Under the pieces are notes generated by a model, which saw nothing but the letters and a program-made list of their open reading frames with translations, searched no databases and was not told the origin of the DNA. A stretch of DNA of 36,337 bases, from NCBI GenBank assembly GCA_036526195.1, contig DATCYZ010000091.1:1-36337 (forward strand), read 5' to 3'. Origin of the DNA: DATCYZ01 sp036526195 (GTDB lineage: Bacteria; Pseudomonadota; Gammaproteobacteria; Burkholderiales; SG8-39). This document shows positions 24,788-32,170 of this stretch, piece after piece; positions within the stretch are counted from its first letter, which is position 1; each line of letters opens with the position of its first letter. The translations under genes and the position numbers were made by a program.

Positions 24788-25114
24788 TCAAGCCGCGGGG
24801 GCGTCCGGCACCGTCGGGGCCGCGGAGGCCCGCGCGAGGCGGGTGCGTTCCATCATCACCAGCCCGCTGCCCGGCGCGTCGAGCGCAAGGGTGGCGCGCA
24901 GCACCTCGAAGATCTCCTCGGCGCGCGCCTCGGGCACCAGCACCGTCACCAGCTCGCTTTCGTCGGCGAGGTCCTCGCCGGGACGGAAGGTCACCTCGCG
25001 CGCGTGGTGCGCGTAGGCGCTCGGCAGGCCGTACTCCGCGCGCAGCAGCTCGAGCACCTCGAGCGCGCGGCCCGAGGGCAGGATGCAGGTGATCAGCTTG
25101 TGGCGCTCGATCAT
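24788..25114 (-). CDS. P-II-like protein 1 of the DUF1538 operon
   Basis: A 108-residue protein of the P-II-like ferredoxin-fold class. The opening beta strand HKLITCIL, the strand ELVTVLVPEA, the helix EIFEVLRATL and the segment LDAPGSGLVMME mirror the neighbouring P-II-like protein. The middle loop is His/Glu-rich (AYAHHAREVTFRPGEDLADE) and is not the GlnB/GlnK T-loop; no uridylylation tyrosine is seen there. It would bind the membrane partner rather than nitrogen-assimilation targets (inference). The start overlaps the upstream stop by 4 bp (ATGA). This is the last gene of the operon, 100 bp before hemA. Ligand unknown. Confidence 0.78.
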   Translation of the reverse strand: MIERHKLITCILPSGRALEVLELLRAEYGLPSAYAHHAREVTFRPGEDLADESELVTVLVPEARAEEIFEVLRATLALDAPGSGLVMMERTRLARASAAPTVPDAPAA

Positions 25115-25473
25115 GCGGTGCCGAAGCGCTCGATGATCTCGTGCGGCACGAAGGTCGCCATCTTCTCGATGCCGGTCATGTACATCATGCCCATGCCGGG
25201 GGTGTCGAGCTTGCCGGCGAGGAACACCCGCTCGAAGATCAGGTCGGCCTGCTCGTTGGCGACCACGAAGAGGATGACCTCCTTCTCCGCGCTCACCGTC
25301 ACCCCGAGCACGCCGAGCGCGCGCTGGCGCACGCCGGTGCCGCGCGCGTAGAACACCGTCGCGCCCTGCACCCCGGCCTGCAGCGCCGCGTCGACCACGG
25401 TGTCGGCCATGCCGCGCTGCACGACGCAGGTGATCAGCATCGCATCGGTCAACACCACCAGTTCACGGCTCAT
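25111..25473 (-). CDS. P-II-like protein 2 of the DUF1538 operon
   Basis: A 120-residue P-II-family protein. The first strand MLITCVVQRG, the T-loop-like VFYARGTGVRQRALGVLG, the strand EVILFVVANEQADLIFE, the region LDTPGMGMMYMTGIEKM and the C-terminal ATFVP agree with P-II regulators annotated beside DUF1538 proteins. It shares LITC and LDxPGxGxxxM with its neighbour, so the two are diverged paralogues that might form mixed trimers (inference). The ATG at 25473 overlaps the DUF1538 stop by 4 bp, and its stop overlaps the next start by 4 bp. Family knowledge predicts ATP/ADP or another small-molecule sensor that gates a membrane protein. Confidence 0.85.
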   Translation of the reverse strand: MSRELVVLTDAMLITCVVQRGMADTVVDAALQAGVQGATVFYARGTGVRQRALGVLGVTVSAEKEVILFVVANEQADLIFERVFLAGKLDTPGMGMMYMTGIEKMATFVPHEIIERFGTA

Positions 25474-27188
25474 GTCGTCACGCTCCCTTCCGTCTCCACC
25501 ACCGCCGCGCGGCGCGCCATGCGCTTGCGCAGCGAAATCCACAGCCCGATGGCGAGCACCGAGACGATCGGTCCCACCGAGGCCATCGCCAGCACGCCGA
25601 AGCCCTCGGCGACGCCGACCGTCTTGCCCAGGCCCAGCCCGAGCGCCAGCACCAGCGGCACGGTCACCGGGCCGGTGGTCACGCCGGCGCTGTCCCAGGC
25701 GAGATTGACGTACTCCTCGCTGGACACGATGGTCATGCCGAGCGCCACCGCGTAGGCCGGCAGCAGCAGCCACACCAGTTGCAGGTCGAAGACGATCTTC
25801 GCCACCCCGAGCGAGACCCCGGCCGCGACGCCGATGGCGACGGTGCGGATCAGCAGCTTGCGCGGGAATGCGCCCTCGGTGAGCGTCTCCACCGTGATGC
25901 CCATGGCCGAGAGCGCCGGCTCGGCGATCGTCGCGCCGAGCCCGAGCGCCGCAGCGAAGCCGAGCGCCACGGCGATGCCGGGCCAGTAACCGTAGAGCGG
26001 CGCGAGCGGCGAATCCGGGTGGTTGGCGAAGGCCGCCGGCACCAGCGTGCCAGTCTGCTCGCCAAGCGGGTTCAGGCCGTAGGCGAGCCCGAGGCTGAAG
26101 AGCAGCATGCCGATAATGGCCACCGCGATGCCGTAGGCGATGAACGAGGCCTCGCGCAGCGGCTCCTTCAGCCATACGCGCAGCAGGAACCAGAGGAACA
26201 GGATCAGCGGCAGGATCGCGCGCAGCGCGCCGAGGGCTTCGGCGAACGGCGTTTCCTCGTACCAGGCCGGGTGCGCCGCCTCGACCACCACGGGCGTGGC
26301 CTCGGGCAGGCCGCCGGCCCACAGCGCAAGCAGCATCACCGCGATCGCCGGGAACAGGGACGCCAGCGTGACGATGCCGAATCCGGAGAGCGGATTGTCT
26401 TCGTCCCCGGCCGCGCTCGCCACGCCGACGCCGATCGCCAGCACCAGCGGCACGGTCACCGGCCCGGTGGTCACCGCGCCGCAGTCCCAGGCGAGGCCCA
26501 CCACCGAGGCGAGCTTCGGGTCCGAGGCGAGCAGCAGCGTGAGCCCGATGCAGGGCGTGAGCGTGATCAGGATCAGCGTCTTCAGCCGCCAGCCGTACAT
26601 CATGCGCAGGATGCCGAGCAGCACCGCGAAACCGACGCCCAGGCCGACGGCCATCACCAGCAGGTCGGCGTGGGTGGTCAGCATGGCGGCGAGCACCGGC
26701 GCGCGCTTCGCATCGGTCAGCGCGCCGGCGGCCTGCAGCGCGCCGATCGCGGGTTCCGCCAGCGTGGCGAGCACGCCGAGCGTGAAGGCCACCGCCAGCA
26801 CGCTCGAGAGGCGCGCGCGCTGCGGCATCAGGCGGCCGATGTTCTCGGCAAAGGGCATCAGGCCGAGCCGCACCCCTTCCATGAACAGCGCCAGTCCGGC
26901 GATGGTGACGACGATGCCGTAGAGGATGCTCTGCGCGCCGGTGATGCCGGCCTGCAGCGCCACCAGCTGGAAGACGACGAGGAAGGCGGCGATCGGCAGG
27001 ACCGCGCGCGCCTGCTCGGCGAGGCGCGAGCCGGAGTACGGCCCGATCAGCCGCCAGGCGTCCAGCGCCCGCAACCGGGCGCGCTTCGGGCGCTCGCCCA
27101 CGACGCGCACCAAGTCGTTGAAGCTGATGCGGCGTTCCTTGAGCCGGATCGCCCCGAGGAAATCACCGTATCGCATCGAGCGGGCCAT
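25470..27188 (-). CDS. DUF1538 integral membrane protein, internally duplicated
   Basis: The 572-residue polytopic protein has two homologous halves. Half 1 carries AEPAIGALQ (144-152) and AWDCGAVTTGPVTVPL (233-248); half 2 carries AEPALSAMG (422-430) and AWDSAGVTTGPVTVPL (497-512). Each half has about six hydrophobic segments, linked by a polar region around 295-320. The twin TTGPVTVPL loops could be re-entrant elements lining a pathway, as in inverted-repeat transporters, but no substrate is known for the family. A soluble N-terminus of about 55 residues precedes the first helix. The ATG at 27188 is preferred; a GTG six codons upstream is possible. The two following P-II-like genes are translationally coupled to it. 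Confidence 0.85.
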   Translation of the reverse strand: MARSMRYGDFLGAIRLKERRISFNDLVRVVGERPKRARLRALDAWRLIGPYSGSRLAEQARAVLPIAAFLVVFQLVALQAGITGAQSILYGIVVTIAGLALFMEGVRLGLMPFAENIGRLMPQRARLSSVLAVAFTLGVLATLAEPAIGALQAAGALTDAKRAPVLAAMLTTHADLLVMAVGLGVGFAVLLGILRMMYGWRLKTLILITLTPCIGLTLLLASDPKLASVVGLAWDCGAVTTGPVTVPLVLAIGVGVASAAGDEDNPLSGFGIVTLASLFPAIAVMLLALWAGGLPEATPVVVEAAHPAWYEETPFAEALGALRAILPLILFLWFLLRVWLKEPLREASFIAYGIAVAIIGMLLFSLGLAYGLNPLGEQTGTLVPAAFANHPDSPLAPLYGYWPGIAVALGFAAALGLGATIAEPALSAMGITVETLTEGAFPRKLLIRTVAIGVAAGVSLGVAKIVFDLQLVWLLLPAYAVALGMTIVSSEEYVNLAWDSAGVTTGPVTVPLVLALGLGLGKTVGVAEGFGVLAMASVGPIVSVLAIGLWISLRKRMARRAAVVETEGSVTT

Positions 27189-27311
27189 GGGCGGAGAGCG
27201 TAGCACAGGGGGTTGCCGGATTCAGCTTTCCCGGCGTGCGTCGACGGGACCCTGAACGGGCTCGGGGCACGCGCGCTTGCCGGGAGCGACGGGATTTATC
27301 TGCGCGTCTCC

Positions 27312-27331
27312 GGCCGCCTCCCGGGGCGGCC
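27312..27331 (-). terminator. Hairpin after the dual cNMP-binding protein gene
   Basis: GGCCGCC and GGCGGCC pair across a 6-base loop, 3 bp past the stop codon of the minus-strand gene at 27335. No clear T-run follows. The remaining 123 bp up to the DUF1538 start show no further feature I can support. Confidence 0.45.
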
Positions 27332-27334
27332 TGG

Positions 27335-28186
27335 TCAACGCAGGCGCGCGGCCATGTAGCCGGCGCGCTCGGCCGCGGCGGTCAGCAGCGTCATGCCGAA
27401 CGCCGGCTTCGAGGTCATCAGCCCGAGGAAGGTGGGCCGGTCGATCGCGAGCAGCGAACAGTCCGCCTCCGCCACCGCGCTCGCGGCACGCGGCGCCGCA
27501 TCGAGCAGCGCCATCTCGCCGAACACCCCGCCGGGTCCGATGCGCTCGACCACCGCGCCGCCGACGCGGATCGCGACGCGCCCTTCCAGCACCACGTACA
27601 TCAGCGCCCCGGCCTGGCCCTCGCGCAGGATGATCTTCTTCGCGTCATGCGATTCCGTCGTTGCGTTGGCCAGCTCGCGTTTCAGTTCCGCGAGCACCTT
27701 CGGCTCGAACACCACCGCCTCCTTCGCCGCCGCCTCGGCCGGCACCACGTCGCGCTCGACGAGTTGCGCCACCACCTCGCGCAGGCGCAGCACCATGAGG
27801 TGCATCAGCATCAGCGCGAACTCCGGTTTCGCCTTCAGGGCCTGCTGGAACTGCTTGTCGTCGAGCGCGATCACCCGGCAATCGACCTTGGCCGTGGCGG
27901 TGGCGCTGCGCGGCGTGTGGCTGATGCTTGCCATCTCGCCGAAGATGCCGCCGGCCTCGATCGGGCCGAGCGGCTGGCCGTTCGACGACAGGCCCACCAC
28001 GCCCTCGAGCAGCAGGTACATGCGGTCGCGCTTGAAAAGCAGGCGGTTCGCCTTCTGCTGCTCGGCGAAGAACACGGTGCCGGCCGGCGCGACCTCGGTC
28101 TTGCCGACGGAGTCGAAGAAGGCGCGGGCCAGCGCGGGGTCCCAGTCGGCGGCCAGCGCGAGCGGCGTGGTCGGGTCTTCGTTCAT
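27335..28186 (-). CDS. Protein of two tandem cyclic-nucleotide-binding domains
   Basis: The 283-residue soluble protein has two CAP_ED domains and no helix-turn-helix or catalytic domain. Domain 1 (about 20-135) has FGEMASI (83-88) with PRSAT (R93). Domain 2 (about 165-280) has FGEMALL (222-228) with PRAAS (R233). Both keep the Glu and Arg that contact the cyclic nucleotide, so each probably binds cNMP. The layout resembles the regulatory subunit of eukaryotic PKA. A separating helix-rich linker spans about 135-165. The ATG at 28186 has AGGAG 10 bp upstream; the long open frame further upstream overlaps the next gene and is discarded. A palindromic operator and a consensus -10 precede it. An output partner is not encoded next to it. 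Confidence 0.88.
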   Translation of the reverse strand: MNEDPTTPLALAADWDPALARAFFDSVGKTEVAPAGTVFFAEQQKANRLLFKRDRMYLLLEGVVGLSSNGQPLGPIEAGGIFGEMASISHTPRSATATAKVDCRVIALDDKQFQQALKAKPEFALMLMHLMVLRLREVVAQLVERDVVPAEAAAKEAVVFEPKVLAELKRELANATTESHDAKKIILREGQAGALMYVVLEGRVAIRVGGAVVERIGPGGVFGEMALLDAAPRAASAVAEADCSLLAIDRPTFLGLMTSKPAFGMTLLTAAAERAGYMAARLR

Positions 28187-28235
28187 GCGGGGTCTCCTGT
28201 TCAAGGCGGCATCGCGGCAGCACGCCGACGATGGA

Positions 28236-28257
28236 ATTATAGTAACATATATGTTAC
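28236..28257 (-). promoter_or_regulatory. Promoter with 16-bp palindromic operator (site 1)
   Basis: GTAACATATATGTTAC (28242-28257) is a perfect 16-bp palindrome. On the minus strand it directly abuts a consensus TATAAT (28241-28236). The operator thus occupies the -35/-10 spacer, the position expected for a repressor. It ends 55 bp upstream of the ATG of the dual cNMP-binding protein. A 15/16 copy (one mismatch) occurs at 31326-31341. The AT-rich sequence stands out sharply from the GC-rich surroundings. Confidence 0.8.
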
Positions 28258-28287
28258 CTCGTGGGGGAATCCGGCGTCCGGGCGCAA

Positions 28288-29424
28288 CTACCAGCCCGAA
28301 AAGCGGTTCCAGCACGCCTGCACGCGCCGGTCGCCATCGACCACATGATAGGCGGGATGCTGGGCCGCCGTCGCGCAGGCATGGTTCGGCAGGATGCGAA
28401 CGCGCGTGCCCACCGGCAGCGGCGGCGCCCCACCCCCGCCGCGACGCGCGATGATGCCGTGCTCCTGGTTGGTGTCGACCACAACGAGGTCCCTGATCGG
28501 CCGGCCGTCGAGGTCGCAAACCACGCCGTAGCCCTGGTCGGTCGCCTGCTTCGCGGTGCCGCGGTCGCGCGACAGCGCCATCCAGCCGGCGTCGACCAGC
28601 GTCCAGCCGTGATCGGGCCGCGCGCCGATCACCGTGGCGAGCACCGAGAGCGCGATGTCTTCCACCTTGCAGGCGCCCACCCCGGCCATCACCAGGTCGA
28701 AGAACACGTATACCCCGGCGCGCACCTCGGTGACGCCCTCGAGCGAGGCCGCGTGCAGCGCGGTGGGCGTCGAGCCGATGCTGACCACCGGCGCAGCGGC
28801 CCCGGCGGCGCGCAGCGACCGCGCGCCGGCCAGCGCCTTGTCGCGCTCGCGCGCCGCCACCTGTTCGATGCCGGCGGCATCCGAACAGCCGTAGGAACTG
28901 CCCGCGTGCGCGAGCGTGCCGGCGGCCGTGCAGCCCGCCTCGCGCAGCAGGCTGGCGATCTCGGCGAGCGCGGGGTCGTCGGGCAGCAGCCCGGCGCGAT
29001 GGCCGTCGGTGTCGATCTCCACCAGCACCGGAAAGCTGGCGCCGGTCTCGCGCGCGAACGCGGCAACCGCCTTTGCCGCCTCGACGCTGTCGAGCAGCAG
29101 CGTGAGCGTCGCGCCACGCGCGACGAGCGCCTGCACGCGCGGCAGCTTGTGCGCGGCGATGCCCACGCAATAGAGGATGTCGCGATAGCCGGCCTCGAAG
29201 AACTGCTCGGCTTCCTTCAGCGTCGACACCGCGATCGGCGCCTTGCGGCCGCCGAGCACAAGGTCGGTCACTTCGACCGACTTCGCGGTCTTCACGTGCA
29301 GGCGCAGCGGCACGCCGTGCGCGCCGAGGCGATCGGCCATGCGCTTCGCGTTCGCCGCCACGCGGCCGCGATCGAGCACCAGGCAGGGGGTATCGAGGTC
29401 TTCCAGCGTGCGTGCGTCAGGCAA
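28288..29424 (-). CDS. D-serine dehydratase / D-threonine aldolase-like PLP enzyme
   Basis: A fold-type III PLP enzyme (alanine-racemase-like N-terminal barrel) of 378 residues. RLHVKTAKSVE (K45) is the PLP-lysine region. The C-terminal zinc-site motif PNHAC has H348 and C350. In this family His-x-Cys is typical of D-serine dehydratase (DSD1), while D-threonine aldolases carry His-x-Asp, so dehydratase-like chemistry on a D-hydroxy-amino acid is favoured. The start is probably TTG at 29424, overlapping the HAD gene by 8 bp; no ATG or GTG lies near the conserved N-terminus LEDLDTPCLVLD. Third gene of the operon driven from the promoter at 31.33 kb. Confidence 0.85.
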   Translation of the reverse strand: MPDARTLEDLDTPCLVLDRGRVAANAKRMADRLGAHGVPLRLHVKTAKSVEVTDLVLGGRKAPIAVSTLKEAEQFFEAGYRDILYCVGIAAHKLPRVQALVARGATLTLLLDSVEAAKAVAAFARETGASFPVLVEIDTDGHRAGLLPDDPALAEIASLLREAGCTAAGTLAHAGSSYGCSDAAGIEQVAARERDKALAGARSLRAAGAAAPVVSIGSTPTALHAASLEGVTEVRAGVYVFFDLVMAGVGACKVEDIALSVLATVIGARPDHGWTLVDAGWMALSRDRGTAKQATDQGYGVVCDLDGRPIRDLVVVDTNQEHGIIARRGGGGAPPLPVGTRVRILPNHACATAAQHPAYHVVDGDRRVQACWNRFSGW

Positions 29425-30037
29425 GGTGGGGCACCAGTTCGTTGAGGGTTGGCTTCTCCGCCAGCGGCGCGGGCGCGGCGTCCGGCTTCGCGAGACCGGC
29501 GCGGTTGTGCCACAGCGTCGGCAGGCCGACCGCGGCGGTGCCGATCAGGTCGAAGCCCGAGCCGGCGATGAACAGCACGCGCGACGCGGGCAGCCCGAGT
29601 TCGGCGAGCGCGAGGCGGTAGGGCTCGGGCCGCGGCTTGTAGAACCCGGCGCGCTCCGCGGTGACGACGACGTCGAAGGGCACGCCGAGCACCGCGGCAG
29701 CGCGATGGCCGAGACGCTCCGAGCAGTTGGTCACCACGCCGAGCCGGGTGCGATCGCGCAGCGCGGCAAGGAAGTCCGGCGCGTCGTCCCAGGGTTCGAG
29801 CCGGTCCCATTGCGCCTCGAGTTGCGCAGCGTGCGGCGCAGTAAGGCCGGTGGCCTCCGCCGCCTCGCGCACCAGCGTCTCGTAGGGCCGGTAGGCGCCG
29901 CAGCCGTAGGTGAGTTCGAGGTACTGCGCGCGCCAGCGCCGGCCCGCCTCGCGGCTGCCGGCGACACGGTCCCAGAGCGACCAGGAGTCGATCAGGCCGG
30001 TGAGCAGGTCGAAGAGGACGGCGTCGTAGCGCGGCAT
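29417..30037 (-). CDS. Haloacid-dehalogenase-like HAD hydrolase
   Basis: A 206-residue HAD-superfamily protein. Nucleophile D10 lies in AVLFDLLTGLID, and the second HAD aspartate is replaced by Leu, as in the L-2-haloacid dehalogenase branch rather than the phosphatase branch (DxDGT). Further motifs are VVTNCSERLG (motif II), GFYKPRPEPY (Lys, motif III) and FIAGSGFDLIGTAAVG (motif IV). Predicted activity is hydrolytic, on a 2-haloacid or related substrate; true dehalogenase activity is not certain from motifs. It lies 4 bp after the monooxygenase-like gene and overlaps the next gene by 8 bp, so the three enzymes are co-translated. Confidence 0.82.
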   Translation of the reverse strand: MPRYDAVLFDLLTGLIDSWSLWDRVAGSREAGRRWRAQYLELTYGCGAYRPYETLVREAAEATGLTAPHAAQLEAQWDRLEPWDDAPDFLAALRDRTRLGVVTNCSERLGHRAAAVLGVPFDVVVTAERAGFYKPRPEPYRLALAELGLPASRVLFIAGSGFDLIGTAAVGLPTLWHNRAGLAKPDAAPAPLAEKPTLNELVPHLA

Positions 30038-30041
30038 GGAC

Positions 30042-31265
30042 TCAGGTGAACGCGCCGCCGCCCTCGTCGCCGAGGAGGAAGCGCCCCACCGTCTCGTAAT
30101 GCGAGGCGCGTCCCTGCACCTGCTGGCCGATCGCGTGCAGGTCGCGAAAGCGGCGCTCGAAGGGGTTGGCGGAAAAGATCGCGGTCGCGCCGGCCGCCTC
30201 GAAGGCGAAGCCGCCCGCCGCCTTCGCCTCGCGGATCGCCTGCGTGGCCGCCAGGCGCAGGTCCATGCGCTGCGCGAGCGTCAGCGCCGGCGCCTGCTGC
30301 AAGGCTGCGCAGAGATCGCCCACGGTGCCGAAGTGCAGCGCGCGCGCCGCGCGCCAGCGCGCTTCGGCACGCGCGAGGTCCGACTGGAAGGCCGCGTTCT
30401 CGCGCAGCGGTCCCATGCCGCGCGGGCGCTTGTCCTGCGCGAGTTCGAGCAGCGCATCGAGCATCGCGCGCGCCACGCCGAGCGCGACCGCACCGAAGCC
30501 GGCGGCGAACAGGTGGAAGGTGTTGAGGCGGTAGAGCCAGCCGGGCTCGCGGTTCTCGGCGTTGCTTTCGCGGTCCACCGAGTACGCCTCGGCGACGAAC
30601 AGGTCCTTCACTTCGTAGGCATCGCTCGCGGTGCCGCGCAGGCCGAGCACGTCCCAGATGTCGTGCACGATGGCGGCCCCGGCTGGCATCAGCAGCGTGC
30701 GCTTGAGCGCGTCGCCCTTCGCATCCAGCCGCGGCGTACCATCGGCCTCGAACACCGGGCATTGCGCGCCGAGCCAGGTGGCGTGGCGCATGCCGCTCGC
30801 GAACGACCAGCGGCCGCTCACGCGGTAGCCACCCTCGCAGGCCGTGGCGCGCGCCGGGCCGGTGGCCGGGCCCCAGGCGAGGATCGAATCGGGCGGGCCG
30901 AAGACGCGATCCGCAGTGGCCGGCTCGAGATAGGCCGCGACGATCGCGCAGACCGAATTCTGGCCGAGGTTCCAGGCCACGCTCGCGTTGCGCGCCGCAA
31001 CCGCCTCGAGCACGTGCATGAAGGCGAGCGGGTGCGCTTCCGCCCCGCCGCGGCTGCGCGGCAGCAGCAGGCGAAACAGTTGCGCTTCGTGCAGCGCGGC
31101 CATCAGCGGCGCGGGCACGCGGCGCGTGCGCTCGATCTCCTCGCCGGCGGCGTCGAGGGCCGGGGCGAGGGTGGCCACGCGCTCGAGCCAGAATGCGCAC
31201 TGTGCCTGTGCGGTTGCCGTGGCCGGGGGCAGCGCGTTGATGCGTGTTGCGTCGCGTGTATTCAT
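30042..31265 (-). CDS. Acyl-CoA-dehydrogenase-fold flavin monooxygenase-like protein
   Basis: The 407-residue protein has the three-domain acyl-CoA dehydrogenase fold. It best matches group D flavin monooxygenases (HpaB-C/DszC/IacA-like): the N-terminal helix LFRLLLPRSRGGAEAHPL, the FMN region WNLGQNSVCAIVAAYLEP, the strand region GGYRVSGRWSFASG and a type-2 C-terminal helical domain. The usual catalytic Glu region of acyl-CoA dehydrogenases is not evident. Such enzymes use reduced FMN from a separate reductase; no reductase is in the window. It is the first gene of the operon, 60 bp downstream of operator site 2. Dehydrogenase activity remains possible. Confidence 0.8.
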   Translation of the reverse strand: MNTRDATRINALPPATATAQAQCAFWLERVATLAPALDAAGEEIERTRRVPAPLMAALHEAQLFRLLLPRSRGGAEAHPLAFMHVLEAVAARNASVAWNLGQNSVCAIVAAYLEPATADRVFGPPDSILAWGPATGPARATACEGGYRVSGRWSFASGMRHATWLGAQCPVFEADGTPRLDAKGDALKRTLLMPAGAAIVHDIWDVLGLRGTASDAYEVKDLFVAEAYSVDRESNAENREPGWLYRLNTFHLFAAGFGAVALGVARAMLDALLELAQDKRPRGMGPLRENAAFQSDLARAEARWRAARALHFGTVGDLCAALQQAPALTLAQRMDLRLAATQAIREAKAAGGFAFEAAGATAIFSANPFERRFRDLHAIGQQVQGRASHYETVGRFLLGDEGGGAFT

Positions 31266-31325
31266 CGCGGGAAGCTTAACCCAGTGCTACCGGCGCGCCG
31301 ACCCGGCGCAGGAACCGGCCATTTA

Positions 31326-31341
31326 GTAACGTATATGTTAC
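31326..31341 (-). promoter_or_regulatory. Palindromic operator site 2, upstream of the monooxygenase operon
   Basis: GTAACGTATATGTTAC is a 16-bp palindrome with one mismatched pair; the flanking A/T also pair, extending it to 18 bp. It lies 60 bp upstream of the ATG at 31265, mirroring site 1 at 55 bp upstream of the cNMP-binding gene. On the minus strand the next bases are TAAATG, a poorer -10 than at site 1. It also lies 3 bp past the stop of the phosphatase gene. A common trans-acting regulator for both transcripts is inferred; none is encoded next to the sites. Confidence 0.78.
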
Positions 31342-31344
31342 TTA

Positions 31345-31926
31345 CTATTGGAGCACAGGCGGCGCCGCCAGCGTCCCCACGGCGCGCGGCCCGTCCTTTC
31401 CAAGCCGGAACACCGCCCCGCCGCCCGAACCAATGCCCTCGCCCGTGAGCCCGGTGATCACCACCTGGTGCGTCACCAGCACCACCGGTGGCCCGTCGCG
31501 CGGCAGCTTCGCCAGCAAGGCGCGCACCGCCTTGATGCGCGGCTCGCGTTCCTCGTGCTTGCCGAAGAAGGAGTTGAGCGCCGGTGCCGCTTCCACCGGG
31601 CCGAGCCCGAGCAGTTCCGCCGTCTCGCGACAACGGCACCATTCGCTCGAGAGCACACGCGCCTTCGTGATGCCGGCCTTGCGCAGCCGTTCGCCGAGCG
31701 CGCGCGCCTGCGCGCGGCCGGCGGCGTCGAGGTTGCGTTGCGTGGCGCAGTCCCCGATGCGAAAGCCCGGCGGGTCGCCGAAGCCGGGGGCGCTGGCGTG
31801 GCGCAGAAAGAGGACGTGGCCGGGTTTGGCGAGCGTGGCGAGCGCCTGCGCGTCGTCGGCGCGCGCGGACAGCGCAACGCTTGCGAGGAGGAGTGCGGCG
31901 AGGAGACTGGGGAGGATGGTGGCCAT
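31345..31926 (-). CDS. Secreted histidine phosphatase (SixA/phosphoglycerate-mutase-like)
   Basis: A 193-residue protein. A signal peptide (1 to about 23, cleavage after ARA) precedes a histidine-phosphatase domain with the RHA motif FLRHASAPG (R42, H43), which is phosphorylated in catalysis. The second catalytic His lies in VLVTHQVVITGL, and Glu/Arg residues appear in SSEWCRCRETAELLG. It would act in the periplasm on an unknown phosphate ester. The ATG at 31926 gives a standard signal peptide; a TTG eight codons earlier lies inside repeat copy A. Its upstream region is occupied by the direct repeat that bounds the cyclase islet, so its original promoter may have been displaced. Confidence 0.85.
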   Translation of the reverse strand: MATILPSLLAALLLASVALSARADDAQALATLAKPGHVLFLRHASAPGFGDPPGFRIGDCATQRNLDAAGRAQARALGERLRKAGITKARVLSSEWCRCRETAELLGLGPVEAAPALNSFFGKHEEREPRIKAVRALLAKLPRDGPPVVLVTHQVVITGLTGEGIGSGGGAVFRLGKDGPRAVGTLAAPPVLQ

Positions 31927-31931
31927 GGGCA

Positions 31932-32012
31932 GAATCGCATACTGCCTCAACGCCCGCGCAAACTCTGGAAATCCGAAACCAGCGATTGCAATGTTGCACC
32001 CAGAGTTGCCCC
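31932..32012. repeat. 81-bp imperfect direct repeat, copy A
   Basis: Starts GAATCGCATACTGCCT and ends in GTTGCACCCAGAGTTGCCCC. Aligned without gaps to copy B at 36063-36143, about 60 of 81 positions match. The first 37 agree at 32 positions and the last 20 at 18. Weaker similarity continues about 16 bp leftwards. It sits just upstream of the phosphatase start. The remaining bases to 32170 (158 bp) hold no gene I can support. Confidence 0.8.
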
Positions 32013-32170
32013 ACGCGGTGTTTGAGCGTCGTCGGTCTGCTCATTCAGTGTACCCGACCATCCGGCGATTCTCGGTGCGCCTGCCTCTACCTCATCGGCG
32101 ACCCACGCGTTGTAACCACGAACACTTGGCCAGTGCTCGCGTACGCGTCCGGGTCGCCCAGCGCTTCGGG

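Noticed and set aside
28242..28257. CRP/FNR binding site
   Set aside because: The half-site GTAACATA lacks the TGTGA or TTGAT cores, so it is treated as an operator for an unknown regulator.
28187..29170. N-terminal extension of the dual cNMP-binding protein
   Set aside because: It would run through the PLP enzyme in another frame. The ATG at 28186 has a good Shine-Dalgarno, and an operator/promoter lies before it.
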